From assembly GCF_900100305.1 (NCBI RefSeq), contig NZ_FNEY01000006.1, positions 62,001 through 126,000 on the forward strand: DNA of 64,000 bases. The letters run 5' to 3'. Shown piece by piece: positions 29,807 through 40,479 of the stretch; within the stretch, counting starts at the first letter, position 1, and the number at the start of each line of letters is the position of its first letter. Both the position numbers and the translations under genes were made by a program. Under the pieces are notes generated by a model that made no database searches, had not been told where the DNA came from, and was given only the letters and a program-made list of their open reading frames with translations. This DNA comes from Paracidovorax citrulli. GTDB lineage: Bacteria; Pseudomonadota; Gammaproteobacteria; Burkholderiales; Burkholderiaceae_C.

Positions 29807-30475
29807 TCATGGCGCGATACCCGTGCGGTCCAGCACGTCGCCCACGAGTTCGAGCCGCAGCAGCGGGCTGTCGAGCTGCATGAGTTGCTGCTTCAGGTCG
29901 ATGGGCACCGGCAGCAGTTCGCACCAGCGGTTGGCCACCCAGCCGCAGTCGTCCAGCTGGGCGGCGCTGGGCAGGGGCAGGCTGCCGTCGTCGGGGCTGC
30001 GGTCGCGCAGGCGTGCCAGCACCTGTTCCAGGGCCGCCGCTGCCTTGCGCAGGTCCGGCGGCACGGGCACGGCCACGTCCGGCGGCAACTGCTCGATGTC
30101 GGCGATCCAGAGACCGTGCGGCAGCAACTGGCGGCGCACGATACGGAACCGCTCCGACCCCTGGGCCTTCATGGCGATGAGCCCGGGGTGGGAGTCGTCG
30201 AGTTCCGAGATGGCCGCCAGCGTGCCCACGTCGTGGAATTTCTCGGGCGCCGCACCGGCCTGGCGCACCTCGTGGCCGTCCGTGAGGGCCACCACGCCGA
30301 AGGGTGCCCCGGCCTGGCGGCATTTGCGCACCATGTCCAGGTAGCGCACTTCGAACACCCGCAGGGTCAGCAGGCCCCCCGGGAAGAGCACCGTGCCCAG
30401 GGGGAACAGCGGCAGCGAACTGAGCGTGAGCGGCGCCTGGGGCGGGGGCTCGTGGGGAGGTGGGGCGAAGGTCAT
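29807..30475 (-). CDS. LON substrate-binding (N-terminal domain) protein
   Basis: The 222-residue protein has only the N-terminal domain of Lon protease, beginning LPLFPLGTVLFPGGLLTLRVFEVRYLDMVRKC, with no ATPase or protease part. Stand-alone LON-domain proteins are common in betaproteobacteria and their role is unclear. ATG 30475 starts shortly after a Pro-rich tip. It lies divergent from yggT. Confidence 0.88.
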   Translation of the reverse strand: MTFAPPPHEPPPQAPLTLSSLPLFPLGTVLFPGGLLTLRVFEVRYLDMVRKCRQAGAPFGVVALTDGHEVRQAGAAPEKFHDVGTLAAISELDDSHPGLIAMKAQGSERFRIVRRQLLPHGLWIADIEQLPPDVAVPVPPDLRKAAAALEQVLARLRDRSPDDGSLPLPSAAQLDDCGWVANRWCELLPVPIDLKQQLMQLDSPLLRLELVGDVLDRTGIAP

Positions 30476-30549
30476 GGGCGGGGCCTGTACGGCCCGCTAT
30501 CATCCCACGGCGAACGGGCCCGCGACGGGCCCGCCTACGACGAGGTCCC

Positions 30550-31098
30550 ATGCTCTTCCAGATTGCTTCTTTCCTGCTGGACGTGATCGGCGGCCTGCTC
30601 ACCGGCGCCTGCCTGCTGCGCCTGTACATGCAGGCGCAGCGCGTTCCCTTTTCCAACCCGGTCGGCCGGCTGGTCTTCGCCCTCAGCGACTGGCTGGTGA
30701 TGCCGCTGCGCCGCATCATTCCCCCCACCGGCCGCTGGGACTGGTCCAGCTTCGTGGCGGGTCTGCTGATCCAGTTCGCGCAGTACCTGCTGCTGTGGCT
30801 GCTGCTGGGCGGCCTGCTCGGCCTGGCATGGCTGCCCTGGATGGCCCTGTTCGGGCTGGCGCGGGCGGCGGTATCCGGGATGATGGGGCTGCTCATCGTC
30901 GGCGCGATCCTTTCCTGGGTGCAGACGCGCTCGCCGATCGCGGATGTCATCGGGCGCCTCTGCGACCCGATCCTGCGGCCCCTGCGCCGTGTGATCCCCC
31001 TGCTGGGCGGAGTGGATCTTTCGCCCCTCGTGGCCATCGTCCTGCTGCAGGTGGTGATGATCGTGCTGGGCCACCTGCAGGGCGCCGTGATGCGATAG
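30550..31098 (+). CDS. YggT family membrane protein
   Basis: The 182-residue protein has two repeats of the YggT unit, each with hydrophobic helices ending in a P(L/I)(R)R(I/V)IP motif (MPLRRIIPP and RPLRRVIPL). The family is linked by context to osmotic balance and membrane protein assembly. GAGG is at 30542-30545 just before ATG 30550. It ends at a bidirectional terminator. Confidence 0.88.
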   Translation: MLFQIASFLLDVIGGLLTGACLLRLYMQAQRVPFSNPVGRLVFALSDWLVMPLRRIIPPTGRWDWSSFVAGLLIQFAQYLLLWLLLGGLLGLAWLPWMALFGLARAAVSGMMGLLIVGAILSWVQTRSPIADVIGRLCDPILRPLRRVIPLLGGVDLSPLVAIVLLQVVMIVLGHLQGAVMR

Positions 31099-31102
31099 GC
31101 GC

Positions 31103-31144
31103 AAAAAAGCCGCCGCACCCCTGCCGGGCCGGCGGCTTTTTTTT
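31103..31144. terminator. Bidirectional terminator between yggT and accD
   Basis: GCCGCCG (31109-31115) pairs with CGGCGGC (31130-31136). The stem is preceded by six A's and followed by eight T's, so it can stop transcription from both convergent genes. Confidence 0.85.
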
Positions 31145-31157
31145 GTGTGGCGGTGGC

Positions 31158-32030
31158 TCAGGCGACCGAGTCGGCCGGCAGGCGCTGGAGCATGGCCAGG
31201 CTCCTGGCCACGGTGTCGCGCAGTTCGCGGCGGTCGCAGATGAAGTCCACGGCGCCCTTGGTCTGCAGGAACTCGGCCCGCTGGAAGCCTTCCGGCAACG
31301 TCACGCGCACGGTGGATTCGATCACGCGCGGGCCCGCGAAGCCGATGAGCGCCTTGGGCTCGGCGATCACGATGTCGCCCACGAAGGCGAAGCCGGCGGA
31401 GACTCCGCCCATGGTCGGGTCGGTCAGCACGCTGATGTAGGGCAGGCCTTTCTTGGCCAGCCGGGTGAGCGCAGCATTGGTCTTGGCCATCTGCATGAGC
31501 GACAGCAGGCCTTCCTGCATGCGCGCGCCGCCGGTGGCGGTGAAGCAGATGAACGGCACCTTCTGCTCGATGGCGGTTTCCACGCCGCGCACGAAGCGCT
31601 CGCCCACCACACTGCCCATGGAGCCGCCCATGAAATCGAACTCGAAGCAGGCCGCGACGACGTTGATGCTCTTGACCGAGCCGCCCATCACGATCAGCGC
31701 GTCGGTCTCGCCGGTATTTTCCAGCGCTTCCTTCAGGCGTTCGGTGTACTTGCGGCTGTCCTTGAACTTGAGCGCGTCCACCGGCAGCACTTCCTGGCCG
31801 ATCTCGTAGCGGCCTTCCGCGTCCAGGAAGGCGTCGAGGCGCGCGCGGGCATTGATGCGGTGGTGGTGGCTGCAATGCGGGCAGACGTTCTGGTTGTGCT
31901 CCAGGTCGGTCTTGTAGAGCACGGTCTCGCAGCTCGGGCACTTGATCCACAGCCCCTCGGGCACCTGGCGGCGCTCCGTCGGGTCGGACTGCTGGATCTT
32001 GGACGGCAGGAGTTTTTCGAGCCAGGACAT
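31158..32030 (-). CDS. accD: Acetyl-CoA carboxylase carboxyltransferase subunit beta
   Basis: AccD, with AccA, transfers carboxyl from biotin to acetyl-CoA to make malonyl-CoA for fatty-acid synthesis. The 290-residue protein has the N-terminal zinc site CPSC...CPHC (residues about 28-52) and the carboxyltransferase core with [10 protein letters not shown] and [15 protein letters not shown] 32030 is chosen over upstream in-frame codons because it begins the conserved [12 protein letters not shown]. It follows trpA as usual. Confidence 0.97.
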   Translation of the reverse strand: MSWLEKLLPSKIQQSDPTERRQVPEGLWIKCPSCETVLYKTDLEHNQNVCPHCSHHHRINARARLDAFLDAEGRYEIGQEVLPVDALKFKDSRKYTERLKEALENTGETDALIVMGGSVKSINVVAACFEFDFMGGSMGSVVGERFVRGVETAIEQKVPFICFTATGGARMQEGLLSLMQMAKTNAALTRLAKKGLPYISVLTDPTMGGVSAGFAFVGDIVIAEPKALIGFAGPRVIESTVRVTLPEGFQRAEFLQTKGAVDFICDRRELRDTVARSLAMLQRLPADSVA

Positions 32031-32136
32031 GGTGTGTTCCTCTAAATGAATGGCAGACCGCAGCGCCGCAACCTTCAAACCGGCGCGGCCCAGGCCAGTG
32101 GACGCCACGGAACCGGCTCGGCCGGGCCGTTGGCGT

Positions 32137-32196
32137 CGTCCCCCTTCCCGGCGAAGCCGAGAGAAGGGGGAAGCGGCAAAGCCGCTCAGGGGGATG
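32137..32196. repeat. C-run/G-run intergenic repeat, copy 3
   Basis: CCCCCTTC (32140-32147) pairs with GAAGGGGG (32163-32170). A second hairpin AGCGGC/GCCGCT follows at about 32172-32186, and then AGGGGG. The element lies in the 177-base gap between trpA and accD and resembles the ones at 8789 and 14188. No gene is seen in this gap. Confidence 0.55.
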
Positions 32197-32207
32197 ATCC
32201 CTGGATT

Positions 32208-33065
32208 CTACGTGTCGAGCGCCTTGCGCACCCCCCGCAGGAAGTCCACGGCCAGGGGCACGACCCGCTCGTGGGGCTGGTCTTCCAGCAGTTGGATGAT
32301 GCGGCTGCCGATCACCACGGCATCCGCGACACGGCCGATGGCCTGCGCGGTGGCCGCATCGCGGATGCCGAAACCCACGCCGACGGGGATGTGCACATGG
32401 CGGCGGATCACCGGCAGCATGGCTTCCACGGCCGAAGTATCGAGGGCGCCCGAGCCGGTCACGCCCTTGAGCGAAACGTAGTACACGTAGCCGCTCGCGA
32501 CGCGCGCCACCTGCTGCATGCGCTGCTCCGTGCTGGTGGGCGCCAGCAGGAAGATCAGGTCCATGCCATGCGCGCGCAGCCGGGCTGCGAAGTCCTCGCA
32601 CTCTTCGGGAGGGTAATCCACGATCAGTACCCCGTCCACGCCGGCCTCGGCCGCATCGCGCACGAAGGCGTTGTCTCCGTGGCGCTGGTCGTAGCGTTCC
32701 ACCGGGTTGGCGTAGCCCATGAGCACCACCGGGGTCTTCGTGTTGCGCTGGCGGAACTCGCGCACATAGCCGAGCACCTGGGCCATGCCCACGCCCAGGG
32801 AGAGGGCCTTCTCCCCGGCCTTCTGGATCACCGGGCCGTCGGCCATGGGATCGGAGAACGGCACGCCGAGTTCGATCACATCGGCGCCGGCCTCCACCAT
32901 GCCGTGCATCAGCGCGGGCGTGATGTCCGCGAACGGGAAGCCGGCGGTCACGTAGGGAATGAGGGCCTTGCGGCCGCGGGCCTGCAGGTCGGCGAACGTC
33001 GCCGCGATGCGCCCCTGGGCGGCCAGCGGTGCCGTGGACGCGGAAGTCGTCATGTCGGCGCTCAT
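32208..33065 (-). CDS. trpA: Tryptophan synthase alpha chain
   Basis: TrpA cleaves indole-3-glycerol phosphate and passes indole to TrpB. The 285-residue TIM barrel shows [11 protein letters not shown] (residues about 36-46), the catalytic Glu in [16 protein letters not shown] and the [10 protein letters not shown] loop. The ATG 33065 start overlaps the trpB stop (ATGA); an ATG four codons later (33053) is also possible. Confidence 0.97.
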
Positions 33066-34330
33066 GCCGCGGGCCCTCCCTTGACGGCATGGCCCCGCAT
33101 GGACGGGCGGTCGTAGAAATCCACGCCGGAGAGATCCGCCACCGTGCCGATGTCCTTGTCGCCCCGGCCGGAAAGGTTCACGAGGATGGACTGGTCGGTG
33201 CGCAGGGTCCTGGCGAGCTGCATCGCGTAGGCCACGGCATGGCTGGACTCCAGCGCGGGGATGATGCCCTCGGTGCGGCAGAGGTAGTGGAAGGCGTCGA
33301 GCGCTTCCCTGTCGGTGATGCCCACGTACTCGGCGCGGCCGATCTCCTGCAGCCAGGCATGCTCGGGCCCGACGCCAGGGTAGTCGAGGCCGGCGCTGAT
33401 GCTGTGCGTCTCGGTGATCTGGCCGTTCTCGTCCTGCAGGATGAACGTGCGGTTGCCGTGCAGCACGCCCGCGCTGCCGCGCTGCAGCGATGCCGAGTGC
33501 TTGCCGCTGTCCAGCCCCTCGCCGGCCGCCTCCACGCCGATGAGGCGCGTCTTCTCGTGCGGGATGTAGGGATGGAAGATGCCCATGGCATTGCTGCCGC
33601 CGCCCACGCAGGCGATCACCGCGTCCGGGTGCTCGGCGGCGATGCGCTGCCCGGCCAGCATGCCGGGCATCTGGGCAAGGCATTCGGTGCCGATCACGCT
33701 CTGGAAGTCGCGCACCATCATGGGGTAGGGGTGCGGGCCCGCCACGGTGCCGATGATGTAGAAGGTGTTGTCCACGTTCGCGACCCAGTCGCGCATGGCC
33801 TCGTTGAGCGCATCCTTGAGCGTGCGGCTGCCCGACTCCACGGGCACCACGGTGGCGCCCAGCAGCTTCATGCGATAGACATTCGGGCTCTGGCGCTTCA
33901 CGTCTTCCGCGCCCATGTACACCACGCATTCCAGGCCGTAGCGGGCGCAGATGGTGGCCGTGGCGACGCCGTGCTGGCCAGCGCCGGTCTCGGCGATCAC
34001 GCGGGGCTTGCCCATGCGGCGGGCGAGCATGGCCTGGCCGATCACGTTGTTGATCTTGTGCGCGCCCGTGTGGTTGAGATCTTCCCGCTTGAGGAAGATC
34101 TGCGCGCCGCCCATCTCGCGGCTCATGCGCGCGGCGTGGTAGATCGGCGAAGGCCGGCCCACGAAGTGCGCGAGTTCGCTGTGGAATTCCTTCAGGAACT
34201 CCGGGTCGTTCTGGTAGCGGGCATAGGCCTCGCGCAGCTCGGTGAGGGCATGCGTGAGCGTCTCGCTCGCGAAACTGCCGCCATAGCGGCCGAAGTGGCC
34301 CGAAGCGTCGGGCTGTTGGTAGGAAAGCAT
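33062..34330 (-). CDS. trpB: Tryptophan synthase beta chain
   Basis: TrpB joins indole with serine using pyridoxal phosphate. The 422-residue protein has the PLP lysine in [11 protein letters not shown] (Lys at about residue 95), [11 protein letters not shown] and the GGGSNA phosphate-binding loop. ATG 34330 overlaps the trpF stop (ATGA), so an upstream TTG at 34333 is ignored. It forms an operon trpF-trpB-trpA. Confidence 0.98.
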
Positions 34331-35100
34331 CAATCGTTCTTCGCAAAATGCCCATCGGCCGCGCGCACGGCGGCGATGAAGCGTTGGATCTTGCCGGCGT
34401 CCTTGATGCCCCGCAGCGGACGGCCGTCGGGGCCTTCGGCTTCCACGCCGGAACTGACGTCAACCGCGAGCGAAAGGCCGCGCGGCCGCACCTGCAAGAT
34501 GCCATCGGTCACGTTTGCAGGCGTGAGTCCACCAGATAAAACGAGGTGAGAGCCGACGCTTGGTGGAAGGAGTGACCAATTGAATGCCTTGCCGCCGCCG
34601 CCATAGCCTTCGACATGGGCGTCGAGCAGGATGGCCTGGGCGCGTGAGTATTGGTGGGCGAATTGTACGAGGTCGAACGCCGGCGCGTTCGCGTCCAGGG
34701 GAATGCGGGCTGCGCGAACGAAGGGCCGCCGTCCCGCGCCCGCGGCCTCCTGGCAGGCCGCGGGGCTTTCGTCGCCATGGAACTGCAGGGTGGCGCCGGG
34801 GATCTCGTCGCAGGCGGCTGCCACTTCGGCGGCTTCGGCATTCACGAACAGGAGCACGGGCGTGACGAAGGGGGGCAGGCGGCGCGCGAGCGCGGCGGCG
34901 CGCTGCACGGTCACCGCGCGCTGGCTCTTCGGATACAGCACGAATCCCACCGCATCGGCTCCGGCCTGGACGGCGGCGTCCAGGTCCTGCTCGCGGGTGA
35001 TGCCGCAGATCTTGATGCGCGTGCGGGGAACTGGAGCGTCGCCGCGCCGGCTTTCCGGCAGGGGCGTGTCAGGGGCGGATGAAGGCATGGGCGAAGACAT
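34330..35100 (-). CDS. trpF: Phosphoribosylanthranilate isomerase
   Basis: TrpF isomerises phosphoribosylanthranilate in tryptophan synthesis. The 256-residue TIM barrel has the catalytic Cys in [14 protein letters not shown] and Asp in [11 protein letters not shown], plus the phosphate loops LSGGL and [10 protein letters not shown] 35100 is taken; the upstream in-frame stretch to 35157 looks like translated spacer. About 20 residues precede the barrel. Order truA-trpF-trpB-trpA is typical of the group. Confidence 0.95.
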
Positions 35101-35184
35101 GAAGGTATGCGGATGGGCTGCCGCAGGCGCGTAGCGGGCCCGCCGGGCGCCGGGCAATGCACGGCTCAGCCGCGGGGCCTGCCG

Positions 35185-36021
35185 TCAGGGCAGCCAATCA
35201 TACGCAGCGGTGCGATCGGGCAGTCCCCAGGCCGGATCGTAGAGCGGACCGAGAAAGTACAAACCGTCCGGGGAGAAGGTGGGCGCCGCCGCGTCCCGCG
35301 AGCGCGCCTGCAGCACGGCGTGCATCCAGTCCGCCGGATGCTGTCCCTGGCCGACCGCCACGAGGCATCCCATGATGTTGCGCACCATGTGGTGCAGGAA
35401 GGCATTGCCCTCGAACTCGAATCGCCAGTAGCAGGTGGGTACGTCGCCACGGTCGCCCGGGGCCTGCCCTGCCGGCACCCCGCCCGTGCCGCGCTGCGTG
35501 ATCTCTATGCGGCGCAGCGTCTTGACGGGTGACTTGGCCTGGCATGCGGATGCGCGGAAGGAGGTGAAGTCGTGCTCTCCGAGCAGGTGCCGTGCCGCAG
35601 CGCGCATGGCATCCCCGTCCAGCGCGTGGAAGACCCAGCCCACCCGTCCCGCCTCCACGCTCGGGCGCACGGGCGACTGCAGCAGCACGTAGGCGTACCG
35701 GCGGGCCGTGGCGCTGGCGCGCGAATGGAAGGCTTCCGGCACGGGCCGCGCCCATTGCACGGCGATGTCCGGCGGCAGGAAGGTATTGGTGCCGCGCACC
35801 CAGGAGAACGGCGTCCGCTCCAGCGGCGTGTCGAAGTGCACCACCTGCATGAGGCCGTGCACCCCCGCATCCGTGCGCCCGGCACAGATCGTGGAGACCT
35901 CGTGCGTGGCGAAGCGCGCGAGGGCCGCCTCCAGGCGGTCCTGCACGGTCGCCCCCCCGGGCTGGCTCTGCCAGCCGCGGTAGGCGGAACCGTTGTAGCT
36001 GACGCCCAGCGCCACCCTCAT
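35185..36021 (-). CDS. truA: tRNA pseudouridine(38-40) synthase
   Basis: TruA makes pseudouridine at positions 38-40 of the tRNA anticodon arm. The 278-residue protein has the catalytic aspartate in [10 protein letters not shown] and the conserved [10 protein letters not shown] and HHMVRNIMG motifs. ATG 36021 is the start of the conserved [11 protein letters not shown] segment. It is 49 bases after fimV on the same strand. Confidence 0.95.
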   Translation of the reverse strand: MRVALGVSYNGSAYRGWQSQPGGATVQDRLEAALARFATHEVSTICAGRTDAGVHGLMQVVHFDTPLERTPFSWVRGTNTFLPPDIAVQWARPVPEAFHSRASATARRYAYVLLQSPVRPSVEAGRVGWVFHALDGDAMRAAARHLLGEHDFTSFRASACQAKSPVKTLRRIEITQRGTGGVPAGQAPGDRGDVPTCYWRFEFEGNAFLHHMVRNIMGCLVAVGQGQHPADWMHAVLQARSRDAAAPTFSPDGLYFLGPLYDPAWGLPDRTAAYDWLP

Positions 36022-36070
36022 GGCCGCCCGCCCGTGCGCCGGGCCCGCCCGGTCGCGGACTGCCGGACCA

Positions 36071-38887
36071 TCAGCCCAGTTCGGCCAGCAGGCGCTGTGC
36101 CCGGGCCTTGAGCGGGCCCGAGGATTCCGCGATGACTTCCTCGACCAGGGTGCGAGCGCCTTCGGCGTCCCCGATCGCATTGAACTCTTCGGCCAGCGCC
36201 AGCTTGGTGGCCAGCGGGTCGTCCGGCAGTCCGGCGGCATCGCCCATTGCTTCGCCAGGCTCCGCGGCGGCGGGGGCAGGTTCTGCTCCAGCGGTGGACG
36301 GCTCCACGCGGCCGGCGGAGGGCGCGTCCAGGTCCAGCGACAGATCGCCCAGGTCGAATTCGAGGGGAACGGGGGCCGAAGCGGGTGCGGCCTCCGGCTC
36401 CAGCGAGGCGCGGGCCGAGTCTGCCAGCGACAGATCATCGGGGAAGTCCAGTTCCGGAGCCGGCGCGGACTGCGGAGCGGCGCTGCCGGCCATCGGGAGC
36501 GGAGAGGTGGGCGACGGGTCGAACTCGAGCACCGGCTCCGCAGCCTCTGCCGGCGCCGGTGCGGCGCTGGCCGGAGATGGCGTCGTGGCTGCAGCCGTCG
36601 CCGCTGCGAAGGCGCCGGGCGCCGCAGGCGGCTGGGCAGGCGCTTCGGTCAGGGCATCGTCCGGCAGGTCGAGATCCAGGTCCAGGTCGAGGTCGGGCGG
36701 CATCGCTGCTGCGGTGGCTGCAGCTGCCCCGGCGGCGGCGCCAGCAACCGCGCGGCCGTCGGTCAGCGTGCTGGGGAATCCTTCGGCAGGCAGGCTGTGC
36801 GCGGCATCGTCGTCCAGCATCGGGGGGCGGCCCCCCGGCTGGTACAGCGGATTCTCCGGGTCGATGCTGCGGCCGAGGTCCGCGACGCGGTTCCAGTCCA
36901 TGCCTTGCCCGTCGGTCAGCCGGAACACGTCCTGGGCCACGGCGCCGAGCGCCTTGCGGTCCTGGCGCTTGGCGTAGATCTCTGCCAGTTTCACGTGCAC
37001 CGCGGTACGGTCGGGGCTGTGGCGCAAGGCCTCCTTGAGGATTTCTTCCGCCTGCAGGTCACGGCCGTAGGCCAGATAGACATCGGCTTCGGCCACGGGG
37101 TCCACGTCGCCGCCCGCGTCGAGCTGGCTGGGCGAGTACGCCATGGACGATGCCCCCGTGGTGAGCTGGCTGCTGGCAGTGTCCACCCGCTGTCCGCCGC
37201 TCGCGCCGAAGAAGGAGTCCGGCTGCAGCTTGCTTTCGAGGAAGGAGCTGTCCACCGCATTGCGGTTGCGCCGGTTCTGCACCGTCCGATAGACGCCATA
37301 GCCCAGCAGCAGGGCCAGCAGGCCGCCCCCGGCCAGGGGCAACATCGGGTTCTCCAGCAGGGAGTCCAGGAATCCGGGCTCTTCCGGCGGCGCGGCCGGG
37401 GGAGGCGTTTGCGGGCGCGCGGCCGGAGCCGGGGCGGGCGCTGCAGCGGCCGAGGCCTCGGAGGCCGGGGCCTCGGCCACGGCTGGCGCGGAGGCCGCCG
37501 CTTCTTGCGCTGGAGCCGGCGCCGGAGCGGATGCCGTTGCCGAAGCCACAGCGGCAACCGGTGCCGCGGAGGGTGCGCTGGCCGCCGGCGCGGGGGCCGG
37601 CGCGGGAGCGGTCGCGGATGCCGCGGGGGCCGGCACCGAGGCCGCAGGGGTGCCGACCGGCACGGCGATGCGGCCGGGCTGCGCGGCCGAGGCGGCAGCG
37701 GACGGCGCGGGTGCGCCCGCGGGTGCGGAAGCGGCTCCCAGCTTGTTCAGTTCGGAGATGTTCTTGGACAGCTCGGCCATGCGGGCGGAGTCGGCCCCGG
37801 CCTGCTTGTCGCGTGCCAGTTGCTCCTCGGCGGCGCGCTGGCCGCGCATGGCGCCCTTGGAGAGCGTGAGCCGGTCGGGCGCGGCGGTCGCGGCCTTGCG
37901 GTCTTCGACCTGCGTCTGCACGCGGCCGCTGGCCGAGCGTTCTGCCGCGGCCACCTCGGCGGAAGGGGCCGCGCCCGCGAGCCGGCGGCGGAATTCGTTG
38001 AAGTCGCGGCTCTGCGCGGCGATGATCTGCCGCGCTTCCGCCGGCGGCGTGGCACGGGCCTGCGTCTCGTTCGGCATCTGCAGCACGGCGCCCGCCTTCA
38101 TGCGGTTCACGTTGCCGCGGATGAAGGCGTCCGGGTTGGCGCGCATCATGGCCACCAGCATCTGGTCCAGGGAGACCCCGGCAGGGCGGTAGGTGCCGGC
38201 CAGCCGGCCGGCCGTGTCGCCGGGGCGTACCAGCACGCTCTCTGCGGCGCCCGCAGACGCTGCCGCGGGTGCCAGTGCCGGCGCGGCGGCGGGGCGCTGC
38301 GGGCGGGCCGGTGGCGGTGAGGCCGGCGCAGGTGCTGCCGCGGAAGACGGGGCCGGAACCTCGGCGCGCGGCTGCGGCGCGGGCACTGCCGGGCGGGACG
38401 GGGCCTGCGGCACGGGCGAAGGGGCCGCGCCCGCCTGCGCGGTGGCGGTGGGGGCGGGCGCCTCGCGGCGGCTGGCGGGCGGGTCGAGCAGCAGGGTGTA
38501 GCTGCGCACGAGCTGGCCCGCGTTCCAGCTGGTGTCCAGCACGAGGTCCACGAAGGGGTCGTTGACGGGGCGGGTGGTGGTCAGGCGCAGGACCATGGAT
38601 CCATCGGCCTTGCGCTGCAGCCGGACCTGCAGGTCGTTGAGGGTGGGGGAGAGCTCCAGGCCCTGCGCGCGGTACGTCTGCGCGGAAGCCGGCGCGGCGC
38701 GCAGGGATTCCGCTTCGGCGGCCGTGATCTGGGGCAGGTCGATCTCGGCCCGCAGCGGCTCGCCCAGGGCCGACTGGACCGACAGGCGCCCGAGGGAGAG
38801 GGCACTGGCATCGGAGGTGTAGAAGCCGGTCGAGACGAGGGCCGCCGCGGCCAGAGCAGATAGTTTCCAACGATGCATGTGTGCCAT
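36071..38887 (-). CDS. fimV: FimV-like peptidoglycan-binding polar hub protein
   Basis: FimV organises type IV pili and polar structures in other bacteria. The 938-residue protein starts with a signal peptide. A FimV N-terminal domain follows ([20 protein letters not shown]), then a LysM-like domain (about 220-290) and an Ala/Pro linker. One membrane helix lies at about residues 514-532. A long acidic tail contains TPR-like repeats and ends in the FimV C-terminal domain. The start may be 38887 or 38878. A promoter and a long hairpin lie just upstream. Confidence 0.9.
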   Translation of the reverse strand: MAHMHRWKLSALAAAALVSTGFYTSDASALSLGRLSVQSALGEPLRAEIDLPQITAAEAESLRAAPASAQTYRAQGLELSPTLNDLQVRLQRKADGSMVLRLTTTRPVNDPFVDLVLDTSWNAGQLVRSYTLLLDPPASRREAPAPTATAQAGAAPSPVPQAPSRPAVPAPQPRAEVPAPSSAAAPAPASPPPARPQRPAAAPALAPAAASAGAAESVLVRPGDTAGRLAGTYRPAGVSLDQMLVAMMRANPDAFIRGNVNRMKAGAVLQMPNETQARATPPAEARQIIAAQSRDFNEFRRRLAGAAPSAEVAAAERSASGRVQTQVEDRKAATAAPDRLTLSKGAMRGQRAAEEQLARDKQAGADSARMAELSKNISELNKLGAASAPAGAPAPSAAASAAQPGRIAVPVGTPAASVPAPAASATAPAPAPAPAASAPSAAPVAAVASATASAPAPAPAQEAAASAPAVAEAPASEASAAAAPAPAPAARPQTPPPAAPPEEPGFLDSLLENPMLPLAGGGLLALLLGYGVYRTVQNRRNRNAVDSSFLESKLQPDSFFGASGGQRVDTASSQLTTGASSMAYSPSQLDAGGDVDPVAEADVYLAYGRDLQAEEILKEALRHSPDRTAVHVKLAEIYAKRQDRKALGAVAQDVFRLTDGQGMDWNRVADLGRSIDPENPLYQPGGRPPMLDDDAAHSLPAEGFPSTLTDGRAVAGAAAGAAAATAAAMPPDLDLDLDLDLPDDALTEAPAQPPAAPGAFAAATAAATTPSPASAAPAPAEAAEPVLEFDPSPTSPLPMAGSAAPQSAPAPELDFPDDLSLADSARASLEPEAAPASAPVPLEFDLGDLSLDLDAPSAGRVEPSTAGAEPAPAAAEPGEAMGDAAGLPDDPLATKLALAEEFNAIGDAEGARTLVEEVIAESSGPLKARAQRLLAELG

Positions 38888-38916
38888 CAGCCGATCAAGT
38901 TTGAGCTTTCGCGAAA

Positions 38917-38950
38917 AGCGCGGAAGCGGGGTGAACCCCGGTTCCGCGCT
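38917..38950 (-). promoter_or_regulatory. Long hairpin at the 5' end of the fimV message
   Basis: AGCGCGGAA (38917-38925) pairs with TTCCGCGCT (38942-38950), with an inner GGGG/CCCC stem. Flanking bases (TTTCGCG/CGCGTGAAA) can extend it. With the promoter at 38959-38987, transcription would start at about 38952, so the hairpin would sit at the very 5' end of the mRNA, as in stabilised transcripts. Confidence 0.6.
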
Positions 38951-38958
38951 CTCGCGTG

Positions 38959-38987
38959 AAAATATGTAAAAAGCACCATAGCATCAA
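38959..38987 (-). promoter_or_regulatory. fimV promoter
   Basis: On the minus strand the -35 TTGATG (38987-38982) and -10 TATTTT (38964-38959) are separated by exactly 17 bases and lie about 70 bases before the fimV start. Confidence 0.6.
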
Positions 38988-39064
38988 TGTTTTGCAGTGA
39001 CAAGCGAGGCGCCGGGCCCCCGCGATCACCTCCATGGGAGGGCCGCGAGAGACTGTTTTTGCAT

Positions 39065-39080
39065 GTTGTCGTAGGACAAC
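39065..39080. promoter_or_regulatory. Palindrome GTTGTC/GACAAC
   Basis: A perfect 6-bp inverted repeat with a 4-base centre lies in the 160-base gap between the fimV promoter and the asd stop. It resembles operator half-sites of GntR-type regulators, but no regulator gene is adjacent. It could also be a weak hairpin after asd. Confidence 0.35.
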
Positions 39081-39148
39081 GACTCGTAACAAAGCGTGCG
39101 TGAATCCTGTATCCCGGTTACGTCAGCCCGGGCAGGAAGACGCTGCGT

Positions 39149-40279
39149 TCAGGCGTCCAGCAGGATGCGCAGCATGCGGCGCAGCGGCTCGGCGGCGCCC
39201 CACAGCAGCTGGTCCCCGATGGTGAAGGCGCCGATGTAGTCCGGGCCCATGGCGAGCTGGCGGATGCGGCCGACCGGGATGGTCATGGTGCCGGTCACGG
39301 CGACGGGCGTCAGGTCACGGAGCGTGGCTTCGCGCGTGTTCGGCACCACTTTCACCCACTCGTTGTCGGCGGCGATCATGGCCTCGATGTCGGCCACGGG
39401 CACGTGCTTCTTCAGCTTCAAGGTCAGTGCCTGGCTGTGGCAGCGCATGGCGCCCACGCGCACGCAGAAGCCGTCCACCGGCACGGCCTGGGTGCCGAAG
39501 CCTTCGCCCTGGCCGAGGATCTTGTTGGTCTCGGCCATGCCCTTCCACTCTTCCTTCGACATGCCGTTGCCCAGGTCCTTGTCGATCCAGGGGATCAGGC
39601 TGCCGCCCAGCGGCACGCCGAAGTTGGCGGTCTCGGCCTCGGAGAGGCTGCGCTGCCTGGCGATGACCTTGCGGTCGATCTCCAGGATGGCGCTCTTCGG
39701 ATCGTCGAGCAGCGAGCGCACTTCGGCATTCAGCGTGCCGTACTGCGTGAGCAGCTCGCGCATGTGCTGCGCGCCGCCGCCGCTGGCCGCCTGGTAGGTC
39801 TGGGTGCTCATCCACTCGACGAGGCCGGCCTTGTAGAGCGCGCCCACGCCCATCAGCATGCAGCTCACGGTGCAGTTGCCGCCGATCCAGTTGTTGCCGC
39901 CCTTGGCGAGTGCATCCTTGATGACGGGCATGTTCACCGGATCGAGCACGATCACGGCATCGTCCTTCATGCGCAGCGTGGAGGCGGCGTCGATCCAGTG
40001 GCCCTTCCAGCCGGCATCGCGCAGCTTGGGGAACACTTCGCTCGTGTAGTCGCCGCCCTGGGCGGTGAGGATGATGTCGCAGCGCTTGAGGGCGTTGATG
40101 TCGAACGCATCCTGCAGCGTGGTTTCGTTCTTCGCCTGCGCCGGAGCCTTGCCGCCCGCGTTCGAGGTGGAGAAGAAAAGCGGCTCGATGAGGCCGAAAT
40201 CGCCCTCGGCCTCCATGCGCTCCATCAGGACCGAGCCGACCATGCCGCGCCAGCCGACCAACCCTACCAACTTGCTCAT
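39149..40279 (-). CDS. asd: Aspartate-semialdehyde dehydrogenase
   Basis: Asd reduces aspartyl phosphate to the semialdehyde, the branch point to lysine, methionine, threonine, isoleucine and diaminopimelate. The 376-residue protein has the N-terminal [14 protein letters not shown] Rossmann loop and the catalytic Cys in [10 protein letters not shown]. The His and Arg residues for substrate binding follow in the C-terminal half. The start ATG 40279 is secure. A leader peptide and attenuator-like hairpins precede it. It has no adjacent genes in the same pathway. Confidence 0.97.
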   Translation of the reverse strand: MSKLVGLVGWRGMVGSVLMERMEAEGDFGLIEPLFFSTSNAGGKAPAQAKNETTLQDAFDINALKRCDIILTAQGGDYTSEVFPKLRDAGWKGHWIDAASTLRMKDDAVIVLDPVNMPVIKDALAKGGNNWIGGNCTVSCMLMGVGALYKAGLVEWMSTQTYQAASGGGAQHMRELLTQYGTLNAEVRSLLDDPKSAILEIDRKVIARQRSLSEAETANFGVPLGGSLIPWIDKDLGNGMSKEEWKGMAETNKILGQGEGFGTQAVPVDGFCVRVGAMRCHSQALTLKLKKHVPVADIEAMIAADNEWVKVVPNTREATLRDLTPVAVTGTMTIPVGRIRQLAMGPDYIGAFTIGDQLLWGAAEPLRRMLRILLDA

Positions 40280-40298
40280 TTCAACGCCCTTTCGGTTT

Positions 40299-40324
40299 AA
40301 GAAAACAGTACCCGACCGGGACTG
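40299..40324 (-). terminator. Attenuator-type terminator before asd
   Basis: On the minus strand CAGTCCC pairs with GGGTACTG around a GGTC loop (7 bp, one bulged base) and is followed by TTTTCTT. It lies 20 bases before asd and after a leader peptide, so it would stop messages before the coding region. Confidence 0.6.
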
Positions 40325-40327
40325 CTC

Positions 40328-40370
40328 GCCTGGCTCGTCAGGGCCAGGAAGGGCGCACGACGAACCAGGC
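40328..40370 (-). promoter_or_regulatory. 12-bp hairpin in the asd leader
   Basis: GCCTGGTTCGTC pairs with GACGAGCCAGGC (one G-U pair). CCTGGC inside the loop can pair instead with the same GCCAGG, so two structures exclude each other. This is typical of a switching leader. How the switch reaches the terminator is not clear by eye. Confidence 0.5.
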
Positions 40371-40374
40371 TGGA

Positions 40375-40479
40375 TCAGCCCTTAATGGTGGTCGTGGTTT
40401 TGGTGGTGAATGCGCGCGTGGCCACGCCTGCCAGGGCGGCAGAGGCGGTGTTCAGGGCGAACGGGCGGGCGGCAAACAT
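40375..40479 (-). CDS. Candidate asd leader peptide (34 residues, Thr/Lys/Ile-rich end)
   Basis: The reading frame runs from ATG 40479 to TGA 40377-40375. The last residues are [11 protein letters not shown]: six Thr, two Lys and one Ile just before the stop, all products of the asd pathway. The terminator and switching hairpins follow at once. A -10-like TAAAAT at 40493-40488 is only 8 bases before the ATG, so the message may start nearly at the ATG (leaderless). This mirrors the threonine-rich thr leader peptide of enterobacteria in logic, not sequence. It is too short for routine gene calling. Confidence 0.6.
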   Translation of the reverse strand: MFAARPFALNTASAALAGVATRAFTTKTTTTIKG

